Positions 22,541 to 33,581 of a DNA stretch of 64,000 bases are shown here, one piece after another (the stretch's first letter is position 1; each line of letters begins with the position of its first letter). The DNA is from Celoporthe dispersa. Lineage: Eukaryota; Ascomycota; Sordariomycetes; Diaporthales; Cryphonectriaceae. The position numbers and the translations under genes were made by a program. The notes beneath the pieces are model-generated. The model made no database searches and was not told the origin of the DNA. It saw only the letters and a list, made by a program, of their open reading frames with translations. Location: positions 1,984,001 to 2,048,000 of the forward strand of contig WAID01000004.1 in the NCBI GenBank assembly GCA_016584495.1. The letters run 5' to 3'.

Positions 22541-24154
22541 CTAGACGGTGTAGGTCGAGTTGATGGCGCCGAACTTGATGTTGGAGTAGATGACCTTGGA
22601 GCTGGGGTCGGAGGCCTCGACGCTGGCGGGGACACCAGAGCTGGTGGAGCAGCTGCCGCGGACGGAGCCCGGGATGGTCGAGTCGACGGGGTAGGTGGAG
22701 TCGAGCCAGAGCATGTCGGCGTAGTAGTCGTCCCACAGGGACAGGACGAGAGACCATGGGGGCGGCCAGGGCCTCGCTCATGGCGGACCAGCCACCCTTG
22801 GAGGTGAAGGAGCCCTCGCTCTCAAAGGCGGTGATCTCGGCCTCGCAGTAGGCCTCGGTGAGCGAGTTGTAGGCGGTCAGGCCGGACACGGTGCCGTATG
22901 AGTTGGGGATCAGCTCGCCGTTCTGGACGTAGTAGCGGCGGATCTCGGACAGCGAGCCGCCGGACTCGATGAACTGGGTCACGACGGTGAAGACCTGCGA
23001 GGTGTCGACGGTCATGCCGTCGCCGTAGAAGGTGGTATCGCCGTTGCGGTAGCTGTTGTAGTCACAGCCGTCCGGGTCGCAGGTGCCGTCGTAGCGGTTG
23101 TCAGCGCCGCTGTAGGTGCCACCGCAGTCATCTCCGTCGCAGATTGTCTCGGTGATGCTCTCGCAAGGGTGGGCGGTGTAGGCTGTCGAGTACGAGTTGG
23201 CCTCCCAGATGTCCTGTTCCGGCGGCGAGCGGGCTCTTTGTCAGCGACGATGGCGGATCAGGGAGGCAAAGAGGCCTCTACACAGGTGTCTGTTGTAGAA
23301 CCGAAAGCACTCACCATCTCGGGGCAGCAGGACCCGTGGTCACCAAGACCGGTGTTGGCGTTGTTGGTGGATGAAACCCAACCCTCAATGTTGGCCTGAA
23401 GATTTGGACAGTCAGTAAGATCCTCTGCCCGCTAGGGCACAATGTTTTTTATATAAAAAAAACACGAACCTCGCCGCCGATGAACTTCAGGTCACGAGGG
23501 CACTGGCTGTCGCAGTAGCCAGTCCCGTAGGAAGCGCCGGCCTTGTTGCCAGAGTACTCGGAGGTACCGCCGTCCGCAGGCATGGAGACGAAGTACAGAG
23601 CACCGTTCAGACCGCACTATGAATTTTGTTGGTTTTCTATTAGCATGGTAGTAGTATAGCCACCAGGACCACCCGACAAGAGGACATACCGGCAGCTGAG
23701 AGACATCCACATCAAAGGAGAACTCCTTGCCCAGGAGGGTGAACATCTCGTACTCGGTGTCAGACGCCATCAGGTACAGACGCGAGCCGACGTTCTCGCC
23801 ATTGCTGTTGTCGGTAACAAAGTCCAGGGTGAGCGCGTCGCCGCTCGACGAGACACCGTATGTCGACGAGTAGTCGGCACCGTCGAGGCAGCAGTCCTCA
23901 GCGCAGGTCACGTCGGTGTCGCAGATGGAGGTGTCCCAGGTGTTGCCCGTGTAGCAGTTTGTGGAACTGTTGACGTCGTGGACCCATCGCCAGTTGGCGT
24001 CGATTGTTACAGAGCTCGTGGTGGTGGTGCAGCTCCCGGCGGACGTGCAGGTGGACCACTCCAGCGTGGGCTTGGTCTCGGTCGTCAAGGTACAGGCTTG
24101 CTGTGCCTTGGCCGCAGCCACGAGGGCGCTGATGGCAGCAAGCTTGCTGTGCAT
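22541..24154 (-). CDS. cbh1: GH7 cellobiohydrolase (secreted, no cellulose-binding module), one frame break
   Basis: Four exons (24154-23690, 23616-23470, 23395-23315, 23213-22541; introns 73, 74 and 101 nt) would encode 454 aa once one base is removed. A signal peptide (MHSKLAAISALVAAAKA) precedes the mature start QQACTLTTE. Family 7 landmarks follow: SSTNCYTGNTWDTSICDTD, CGLNGALYFVSMPADGG, GLGDHGSCCPEM and DIWEANS. The catalytic triad is Glu230 (nucleophile), Asp232 and Glu235 (acid/base), and intron 3 falls between Met231 and Asp232. GH7 enzymes cut cellobiose from cellulose chain ends. Near 22748-22754 the frame slips by +1 just before the conserved VLSLWDDYYADMLWLDSTYP; beyond it the other frame runs cleanly to KFGAINSTYTV and a stop, right after the catalytic domain. 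As written the protein loses its last 65 or so residues. Confidence 0.9.
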
Positions 24155-24306
24155 CTTTGCCGCTGTCCTGTTGTTGATAGAAACGAGACAAGGGAGTGAA
24201 TCAAGGACCAGGAAAGTGAGAGGAAGAAGTGCCGAGACCAGGAGGAGTTGTCGTTGGTTGCGATAGATCAGCCCAGAACCTCCGATGAGAAGAGGTCAGG
24301 GTACTC

Positions 24307-24314
24307 TTTATATA
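24307..24314 (-). promoter_or_regulatory. Probable TATA box of GH7 gene
   Basis: The minus strand reads TATATAAA about 155 bp upstream of the GH7 start codon, a usual distance for a highly expressed secreted-enzyme gene in filamentous fungi. Placement is by consensus only. Confidence 0.6.
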
Positions 24315-27300
24315 TGTCCTCCAGAAAGTGGCGCACGCGGTCTTTGCCTCCTTCTCGTGAATCCGGATGGCCTGGGAAACGCCAACGGAGGAACCTCCCG
24401 AGCCAACAGCAGAGCATAGTTCGATATTCTACTCGTGGGAAACACGGCCCAGCGAAGCGGACCACCAGAGCCGTAAGGGATGCGGAGCACTTCCACATCC
24501 TGCCAGTGACGATCGTCCCTCTCAGGCGGCCAGGTCAGGCCATCGATGATGATGAGCACAAGCGGGTGGCGGCCCGTCTAGACTAGATTTCCACCTCAGG
24601 GAGGCGGAGGAGAGGGAATGGTAAGTCGCGAGGGGTTGCCTCTCGAGCGCCCCTCCTCCGCCTTGGGCGACTGGAGAAACATCGGCCGTGGCCCACCGTG
24701 GCCCATGGAAATGACGGGTGTCGGTGGCCAGCATCGTCTTAGGGTGTGGGTCCTCAAGGTAGATGTGGCCAGCCTGGGACTCGAGCAGTACCGGCTGGCC
24801 ATCCCGAGGATGCCTGGCTTCCCCAGCATTCCAAGATGCTCAGGGCGGTGCCCCATCTCGAACCACGTTTCAGGTCCATGGGCGGAGGGCAGAGTCGAGC
24901 CGAGAACTGCCTAGTCCACGATCCTTGGCCTGGTATAGGAGGGAAGGCCAATCGATCGCCCTCGAGAAGGGGGGGGGGATGCCGACGTCGTCCTCGATAG
25001 GAGCCGCATAATCATCATCCTGCTACACGCCTCAGCGCCGGATGAGTGCCGTGGAGAGAGCGTGCATCATGTGGCCAGCATGGTTGCACTGGAAAGCTGA
25101 CCTGGTCAGCGGTACGTAAGAGGTGCGCTGTCTGGGATTGACATACCGTCTCGTCATCTGCGATTGGAGGGTTTTCCCAAGGCAGGGCCAGAAACAGTAA
25201 TGCGGAGGTCTGCTTGCCGAGCGTGACATAATGTCGCGCCTCACAAGACACTCTTAGCCCGAAAGTGAAGGTGAAAGACCATCAGAAGAAGCGATGCGCA
25301 GGTCCTTGAATAGGTCTCTGAGACGTTCCGAGCTGCCATTCTCGGTACAAGGCAGGAGTTGGTTGTCCTGGTGTATGGGAAGATCGCAGGAAAAATTGCA
25401 GAGGTATTGTGTAGATTGCGGAGTGGCGGCAAGGTTTATTTGGGGGCCCTTGCGTCTCCTCCTGCAGGTTGTCGAGAGCAGCATATGCTTAGCCCGTCAA
25501 GGTCAAGCGAGATGTGGCGCGAACCCCGGGGTGCATTCGGCATGTGGCTCCCTCCTCATGGACCGCCACAACAGATGTGTTGACTGCCAGGTCCGGGTTT
25601 TGATGCTATCGTGTTCACTGTTCTGTCCTGTCTCAGGACCTGAAGCGCTCACGAGAGAACCGTCGCCTTCGAAACCGTCATGTTGCTCATGAGTTTAAAT
25701 CGTCGAGCCCCGGTGGTTGATAGACGTCAGCCGTCTCGGCTGGTCCCGTCTAATGCAGGTCATATTAATAGGCTGGGTTGTGTAGTGGAAACCGGGCTCT
25801 TGGGGCCTGGAGTGCCTGAGTGCCCGGTCTGATTCATTTATATAAATTGCACCCTCGCGTGCCAAGATGTTAAGGTCCCAGAGTCGGGCGCTGGCTGCAT
25901 GTGTCAAGGACGATCTTTCATCTAATCCACGTGGTGTACCAAGATGCGCGTCTCGATCCACTGAAACGCCTCAAGACCTCCATGTTTCGGCGCAGACTGC
26001 AAACGTGAAACACATGGGCATGATCTGCGCAAGGCGGCGGAAGCCATCCTCTGCAGTTGAGCATATATAACTCACAACCATCTTAATTTTGTCGTTGTCT
26101 GTCCGAGTGACTGATGCTGATCCTTTGCGCCTGGAAGGCTCGCGCGGGCGGTCTAGCAAAGGAGCTAGAAGCTCCTCGTGATGAGCCCCAGCGGCGCCTT
26201 TTCGATCATCGAGTCTGGTCTGGGACCGTTGGCTAGGCAGGATCCGAATCGGACATGTTTGGACGCTTTGCGCCAGGAGGACGGCGTCGTGTGGAGTCGT
26301 GTGAGAGCCCGCGCCTCAGCACCTATGCTCAGATAACGTCAACAAGAGCTCGACATTGACCAGCGTTTTCAGCTAGATGCACATTGGACACAGCTTCCCT
26401 GGGAGGGGTAGCCCTTGTTGGAATGCTTTGACCAGATATTTGCCCCTCAGATCCTGACGCGACCTCAAACAATCTATCAAATAAACTCAGCCATGAGCCA
26501 GACACGGGCGTCCTCTGGAGTGCGATAGCGTTTCTGGGCTGCTCGGGGAACCAAGAGCCCTTTGGCCAGGGCGAGACTGGGCGCCTAGAGAGCTTCTGAT
26601 ACCCGATCAGAGCAGGCGAGCAGCAGACCACCTGGAACGGCACCTCAGCTGTCAGTCGACGAGGTCGTGGAGGCGCGAACGATTGCAACCTGCCAGCTGG
26701 ACATAGAGCCTGAGGAACGCCACAGTGCAGTGCTCCTTTGGGACAAGACCTATCCAAGCCACTGATGTGATGATGCTTCGTCTCAATTCTGGTTGTCAGG
26801 GATGATAGACCAGTCCGGGTTCCTTGCAGGAAGCAACCCACCGCAGGTTTGCTAGGGAGGCCAACAGAAACCACCACGTTTAGCAGGCAAACATAAGTTA
26901 GAGAGGACCAACTCGATAAAGCCCAGGCCTTGGGCTCGAAGCCGCCCCGAGAATGCCTATCAGCCTGAACCTGGCTTCTAGGACCCACCATAAGCGCTGC
27001 CATGCAGGAACCACTCAGCCGGCAGCTAGGAAGACGCGTACGAGCGAGGCCGTCACCATAAGAATCGGCGGCCCCAGTATGGGCACGAGACAGACGAAGG
27101 CCCTGGAAATTCGGCACGTCACTGCAGCTGCAGCCGCAGGCATCATGACGAACCGCCAAGAAAACGACAGTGCTGCCTATCAACGGGGAGCTTTGAGAAA
27201 GTATCCCATGTGAAGAGGTGTGACGGAAGTGGCTGCCGCCTGCACGTGCTGTCGTGCTGCAATGTCAGGGCAGCTGGAGGGGGGTGGGTGATGCACGAGA

Positions 27301-27911
27301 GGGTAAGGTTGCATGCATCTTGCTTTAGATCTGGGAGGCTACCTCGGATCGACGTCAGCGTTCAAGGTTAGAATAGACACTGATAGGGAATCGAGGCCCG
27401 ATAGACATGACCAAAGACCCGACGTCTGCGGTGACAGCCTGGGACACATCTGAGTGTAGCAGTGAACCATGGTGTTTCCACCTGATCTACACGCCTCATC
27501 CGTGGCTGTATGGAACTGGAGCGGCATGGGCCCCCGCCCGCCCCTCCTCCTCCTTCTTCTCCCCCTCCCTTTCCTTTCTCTTCGTTTCCCTGCCAAGTCT
27601 TGCGTCAGACGAGCACGCGGGACTCAAGGTGGCTGCACCGACACGGTCACCATTTCGAGCTGGGCCTCGCTTACCCCTCACGGAGAACATGTATGCCAAC
27701 GACCTTAGCCGAGTACGTACCCATGAGATGAGAGCTGCAGGATGCTGCAGCTTTCCGCCTCGCAGGCGCGCAAAAGGCGTGTGTGGGTCAAGAGGTGTTG
27801 CTGCCGGAGCAGCAGCCCGTCGCTGCCGACGATGCAGGGCGATGCATCAGCCAAGAAACCAGTATCCGCAGGTCAGAATGCAAGAGGATAAACACGTCTC
27901 CCATCTACGGG

Positions 27912-27977
27912 TCCACTTTAGACCCTCTGAAAGGAAGTCATCACTGCGTTGAGTGTTCAGAGGGTCTTTTCGGTGGA
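27912..27977. repeat. Imperfect inverted repeat (11 bp + 5 bp stem)
   Basis: AGACCCTCTGA at 27920-27930 pairs perfectly with TCAGAGGGTCT at 27957-27967 across a 26-nt loop. After a small internal loop the stem resumes: TCCAC at 27912-27916 pairs with GTGGA at 27973-27977. It lies in gene-free DNA. Confidence 0.8.
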
Positions 27978-28531
27978 GGGGGGTCCAAAAGGCATGAAGG
28001 AGCTGTTGCGGGTTAGAAGAAGGAGAGGTTTGGACGAGATCCACAGCTTGTGCTCGGAGGCAGTTTCCCCTTATACTCTCAGTTTGTTTTAGCGTCTAAA
28101 GTTCGCCCCTGGACCTTGCACACATAGCCCATTATTACTGCTACCGCCACAGGGACTCCAGCCCAACAAGTAGGAATTATTTCACTGAGTCCAGCCAGGC
28201 TCCTCTCACGCACCACATCCCTTTCAAAAGTTAACTCGTCTCAATCGCTTGATGTTTGAGAGGATGCCCTATAAATTCATGTTTTTCAGACTACTCTCAT
28301 GGTGATCCCTCCCAGGCCTCAAGATGACTTTTTTTTCCTCCAGGGTATCTCATTATTGCTGACCAGAAATCAATATGGAAAGAGTCTATCTCTAGTTCTA
28401 TGTCTACTTAGGTACTTATAAGAAATTTCCAAACAGCCCCTCTGTTTCTATGTTCATATCTTAGTAAAAACCAAGATTAAAGAAGAAGAAGGAGAGAGAA
28501 AAGAAAAAGAAAAAAAAAAGACCTGTACCAT

Positions 28532-29833
28532 CTAGTAGTCATACTCATAGCAAAGATAACCACCCTGCACGTTCATGACAGCCTCAACCTTGACGTCAGG
28601 CAGGATATCGTGAGAGCTGAGGGTATAGTCAAGCGTGGTGTTCAGGTTCACGGAAGCCGGCAGCGTGATGTCCTGCTCCTCAAGGTAGGTGTAGTTCCAG
28701 GCATTGCCAGACATGTCGAACAGGCGCGAGGACACATTGGCCGTCTGCCACTTCCACCACACACGGTCGACGTAGTTGTGGTGCATGAAGAACATTGGGT
28801 CACCAGCAGAGGCGTAGATGTCGGACATCTTGAAGAAGAAAAAAAGAGATGATGCTGGTCAGTATTTGTACGGCTTGTGGGATCTTCAATTTCCGGACTC
28901 GGGGAGAAAGGGGAGGAAGAAAGGAAAAGAAGCTCACAATGCCTCCACTGGAGTTGTGTCCAGCAACGTGTGGGCTCGTGTTGAAGTCCACCATGCAGTT
29001 GAAGAAAGAGTAGTAGTCATTGTGGACCCTGCAGGTGTCCAGCTTCTCCGTGCCCATGTACTGGATGTAATCGGACGTCCAGCCGCGGTCGAGGCAGTAT
29101 TCGCTGTCCGTCAGTCCGGGTCCGATGTACATGGTGGTGTTGGCAAAGGCGCCGTCGACCAGACAGGCATCCGCACCGGTGCCGTTGCCACCAAAGGACT
29201 CAGCAGACCACATTTCGGAGCGGAACAGATCACCCGCGTTGGCGTCGGCCTCCTCGTCCCACCAGCTCATGGGGCCTGTGTAGCCGCACTCGGTGCGCAG
29301 GAGGGTCTCGTGTACGTGCATGTAGTACCGGTGCCAGGGAAGGAATTGTCCCTATGTAAGTGATCAATTAGTATGATGTGGCGACCGAGGTGCTTTTTTT
29401 TCATAAAGAAAAAGAATGTCAGGGTCGGGGGAAGAAGTTAGCCTCCAGACTTACAACATTGTGGATGATATCCTCGACATAGATGTCATCAAAGGTCGTG
29501 TTCTGAAAGTAGCGGTGCAGAGCCTGCAGGTCACTCCAGCGGCTGGTGACGCCGTCGAGGCTCGTCTTGGCTGGGGAGGTTGAACAGGCACTTCTCAGCA
29601 GTGAGGAAGGCCTTCTTCTCGGATGGGGTCAGGTTACGCCATTCCTTGCGGATGCGGACATTGTCTGCCGTGCAGGTCCCGTTGAAGTAAAAGGTCGTCT
29701 CGGTAGAGTTGGTCTGGCCAGACAGCTCGTTTGTCTGGGCAGCAAGCTGGTGGTTGGTCTGGACAGGTCGTGGGACGGAGGCTGCCTGGACGGAGGCTGC
29801 GGCAAGCAGGAGGCTGGCGATAAGAGAATGCAT
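28532..29833 (-). CDS. Secreted tyrosinase-domain (type 3 copper) oxidase, one frame break
   Basis: Exons 29833-29455, 29351-28938 and 28828-28532 (introns of 103 and 109 nt) give 362 aa if one base is removed. The start is the ATG at 29833 with a signal peptide (MHSLIASLLLAAASVQAASV). Copper-site histidines are visible: LQALHRYF and FLPWHRYYMHVHETLL for CuA, and HVAGHNSSGG and FFMHHNYVDRVWWKWQ for CuB. The short length and lack of a C-terminal shielding domain fit the small secreted tyrosinase/catechol oxidase group, which oxidise phenols. The frame breaks in a G4/C4 run at 29573-29576: with three bases the protein reads FNLPAKTSLDGVTSRWSDLQ, the conserved segment; as written it ends before the copper site. 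A TATA-like TATATAAG lies at 29989-29996. Confidence 0.87.
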
Positions 29834-29988
29834 TGTGGTCAGAACAATAAGCCCTGGGTCATGTAATGAACGAATGAGTGAGTGGCGGCACAAGGGCTTG
29901 AGGCAATGAACGAGAGTCAGCTTCCTGCTTAATGGTTGTGAGGCTATCACGTCTAGTACCGGGCCGTCTTGGCAGGAGGAGGGTCCAT

Positions 29989-29996
29989 CTTATATA
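29989..29996 (-). promoter_or_regulatory. Probable TATA box of tyrosinase gene
   Basis: The minus strand reads TATATAAG about 160 bp upstream of the start codon at 29833. By consensus and distance only. Confidence 0.5.
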
Positions 29997-30582
29997 CATA
30001 ACACTCTCCCTTTTCCTCTTGGGGTCTAGACGGCAGTGCTCATCCACTGCCCGGTGCCCGACGACGTTGACATTAACAAAATATCTCTCTTCCATCCTGA
30101 CCCTGTGTGTGATCCCCGAAGCAAAATGGCCTGGGCTCAGCTGCATGCGGGCCAATCCGAAGCCCTTCTCTAGCCCTGGCACTAGGCATTTGCCCGACGT
30201 GGTGGTTTAAAAAGAGAAGAAAAAAAAAAGAACCTAGGAGAAAATATGCAAGACTCCACCCATTTGGACTGGATATTAGGCAAGTGCGTGGCTAAAAAAG
30301 AAAAAACACCCCCACGGCTGTGAGACTAGGTTGGTTCCCCCCTCCCCCTTCTTCCCACAACGACAAGGCCATGGTAGGAAGGTCAATGAGCCTCACACAA
30401 CTCCTCCTCGAGGACCCACCCACAGTCAAGCGGCTCCGCGTGGTGGATATGCTTCGGAGCGGCGAAGTCGTCAACGCTCACGCAGCCACGCGCGCCAGGG
30501 GTTTCCAAGGCCCATACCCAGCACGCCTGGACAGCCACCCACGCAATTAATCGTCACTCCCTGAAATGTGCAGAGAGCATGA

Positions 30583-30600
30583 GGCGGCGGCGGCGGCGGC
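30583..30600. repeat. (GGC)6 microsatellite
   Basis: Six perfect GGC units in the gene-free region upstream of the tyrosinase gene. Confidence 0.9.
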
Positions 30601-32947
30601 TGCAGCATCCTGTAGGGTGTGTTCCTTCGTTACGGACCGGAGTTAGAATGAGATAACGCGGAAATTGAGAGGATTCGAGACTGCATGGCTCACATGATGC
30701 TCGGGTGTTCCCGGGTTCCAATGTTGTCTTTAAAGGTGGGAGTTGATGCTTCCATGCAGATTTAGTCTACGACTACGGTAGAAGTCAACTGTTGGAGCTG
30801 ATCTGGCGTGTGGGACTCCAGGTTGTCCCTGGGCCGCTGGTAGAAGTGCATCAATATACTATATACAGTACCTAAATTGTTTCCTAGGGCTACCATGGTA
30901 CAATACAGTCGGCAGGGATCTGAATTTACCTCAAGGTTTTTCGCTACTAGATAGCATATATACTACGCGGCAGGAAAAGCTGGTCTTTTCCCACGTTGTC
31001 GGGGTGGCATCGTTCCAACGTTGTTATCAAAGACATCTGACCCACTCCTCCTTTACTTCAAAGAAGCTCAAAGGCAGCGCCTCCGTCCCAGGGGAGGAGG
31101 AACAGAGTGCGTGGCCCTGGGTGGGATCTGCAATGGATGGATCTGAACGGATCTATCCCGAGCATGCCGGTATCTGGGATTCCTGCGGACATAGTTACAT
31201 GGATCTCGCTTGAATATCGGTTGACTAAGTCACTGTCTAAACGCTGAGCCGCGTACTCTGGTATCCGTTTCGAAACATTAAGGAGTGTGTACAAACCAGC
31301 TAGCGCCAGGGCCGCCTCACAACGTGCTTGACTCAGTACCAAGTAGCAGAAACAAATTTTCACAAATTAGCATCAGTAACATCCAGTCCAGAGAGCCTCC
31401 CACATCCCGGTAGCCACTGCATAATAGGAGGAGGCTCACCGGGTCTGATAGGGGAATTCCGTCCTCCTTCCTAAAGACTCGCCCTCTGACTAAATATCCA
31501 CCCAAGGGCCCACCACAAAGCGCGAAGCCCAAAGGTGAACCCACCACCATGGATGGCCCTTTGGAAGCATCTCGCCTGGCTCCACTCGATCAGATAATGG
31601 GTGTTTTTGCGTCTCTTCTGTCCCCTTTCTTCTCTTCTTCTCTCTCTCTCCTCACAACGACATCCTTGAAGACCCGCCCCCACTGGCCGAAATCAACCCG
31701 GGGGGGTACACGTCATTCTTTTTGACATGTTAAGTCTATACAGACGGAACATGCCAGAGCCATTCATAAAGAAAACCACGTAAGTCCGGGTTTTCACTGG
31801 ATCTCTTGCTATGCTATGATTGATTATAGCCGACGCTAACTTCCGAAACGTTGAGGCTTGCGGTGATGCGTGGTCTGGGTGCCCAGGTGTGGATGCTGTT
31901 CAGCTGCATGTGGTCCTCTCTCTTCTTACCATGAAATGAGTTCGGGCACCTGGCTAATGTGTCGACATGCCTGACAACGCTCCGATCGCGGAATGCTAAT
32001 TTCGTACCGTTGAATGAAGAGAATTTCGAAACGTGCATGCCCAGACCTTTCTGCAAGTTGGGCGTAGCCGGTCATATTATTGTGTGCCTTTAGCGACCAT
32101 AGCTTCAAGTCCTTTTTCTCAAGAGGCCCTGCAGCCATATGTACAGCATCGCCTCAGGGCCTACTTATAGAGGTGCTGGTAGGAACATTATTTCAAACAG
32201 GTACGGTCCGATCTCGACCGTTCCCGTGACAGGAAGCTACTCGGCAACATTTCTCTTTCTCTCAGGCACTCTCAACCCATCATTTTGATCGTTTAGAATT
32301 TTCTCATCTGATCCTATTTCTTGCACTCTGTGGAATTCACATATCGACACGGACCATGATTATGATCTTACAGCCCTCTTTTCACACCATCACATGTGAA
32401 TTCCTGTGATGATGAAATGATCCGTCCTCCTCTTTTACCTGCCCTTTACAGGACAAACATTCAAGACGGGATGACCATGTTCTGTTGCTCAGGATTCGAA
32501 CTTGGTGTTATGCGTCGGAACAGTCATCTGCAAGATCACTAGAGATCGAACAATAGCTTCACTCTGTCATAAAATTTTGCTGACCATCGTCAAGAAGCGG
32601 AATTGTGGTAATGACAAGGCATGCTCGGCATTTCGGAACAGGGACTACGCATCATACACCACTTACGTACTCAGCACCAGATATGAGGTTCTTGGGCATA
32701 TCTCCCTTCATCTACAGGTATCAGAATTCGCTTCAGAATTTCTTCTGAGCCCCGAAGAGTTGGGCGGACTGACTGACTAATATCCCACAGATGCCTCTGC
32801 GAATAGCTCGAGACGGGGCAGGGGCAGCAGTCGACAAGAGTATCCACAATGTAGACGATGAACAGGTGCTGGTTCATTATGCTTATAGCAGTCATATTGA
32901 GCCACTCAATCTCAGTTCTATACTACTTGCGCAGGAGCTGCGATCGT

Positions 32948-32976
32948 GATCAGAACGGATCTCAGGCGTTCTGATC
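32948..32976. repeat. Perfect 10-bp inverted repeat with 9-nt loop
   Basis: GATCAGAACG at 32948-32957 pairs with CGTTCTGATC at 32967-32976. It is in gene-free DNA about 600 bp upstream of the M24 gene; a dimeric regulator site or a chance hairpin are both possible. Confidence 0.75.
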
Positions 32977-33581
32977 TCTCTCTGCCCGACAAGTGAGAGA
33001 CCGTTCAGTAGAGGGTCCAAGCGCGACTTGGAGAGAGAGATTTCGAACAACATCCATCTGAAATATGCTATATAGTTGCCTGTTATGAGCTGCTCACATT
33101 GACACGAGCGATGCGGTTCGTGTTAGCAGCCGTAGCCTAGGGCGCTGCTCAAGAGCCTGTTGTGCTCATATTCGTCCTCCATTTGGCATGCAAGTATTCC
33201 ATGAAATATGGCCGCCTACCAAAGACAATTACCTAGTGCCTCTGATGATCTTCATCAGGTCTTGGAAAATTATGAACATGAAAAATTCCACATTTAAACT
33301 TCTATACTTGTGCGGTCTTGTCATTCGTCTGACCCATGTAATTATCTCGCAGCCAAAAGAGGCAACTCAAAGCCAGCGGAGCCGCGGGTGGCAAAAGTGG
33401 AGATCACGCCGGTCCGACAACCCAATATCAACGTCTTTCCTCTCTGCCGGCATAGTATCGAGCACACTGTCGAGTCTCTCACCCTTCAAGATCTGAGGCA
33501 GCACTCGCGCAGCTTGCACCCCCTGTGGAATTTCAAACATCTCTTGAGAGCCTTAAGAGAGAAAGAAGGAAAAACAACAAC

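Larger units (their letters stand above)
24155..28531. other. 4.4 kb gene-free region between GH7 and tyrosinase genes
   Basis: No recognisable protein domain on either strand. The left kilobase is the GH7 promoter. The longest open frame (about 26329-27183, minus) has Cys/Ser-rich composition without family features. A strong imperfect hairpin lies at 27912-27977. T- and A-rich tracts near 28329 and 28480-28520 precede the tyrosinase 3' end. No terminal inverted repeats or transposase fragments were seen. Confidence 0.5.
29834..33581. other. 3.7 kb gene-free region between divergent tyrosinase and M24 genes
   Basis: Both flanking genes point outward, so this is a shared promoter region plus unexplained sequence. 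It holds a (GGC)6 run at 30583-30600, a perfect 10-bp inverted repeat at 32948-32976 and A/T-richer sequence than the genes. No conserved coding frame was seen on either strand. Confidence 0.5.

Noticed and set aside
26329..27183. 284-codon open frame on the minus strand in the 24-28 kb gap
   Set aside because: Cys/Ser-rich composition, no signal peptide, domain or homology-like motif; GC-rich DNA yields such frames by chance.
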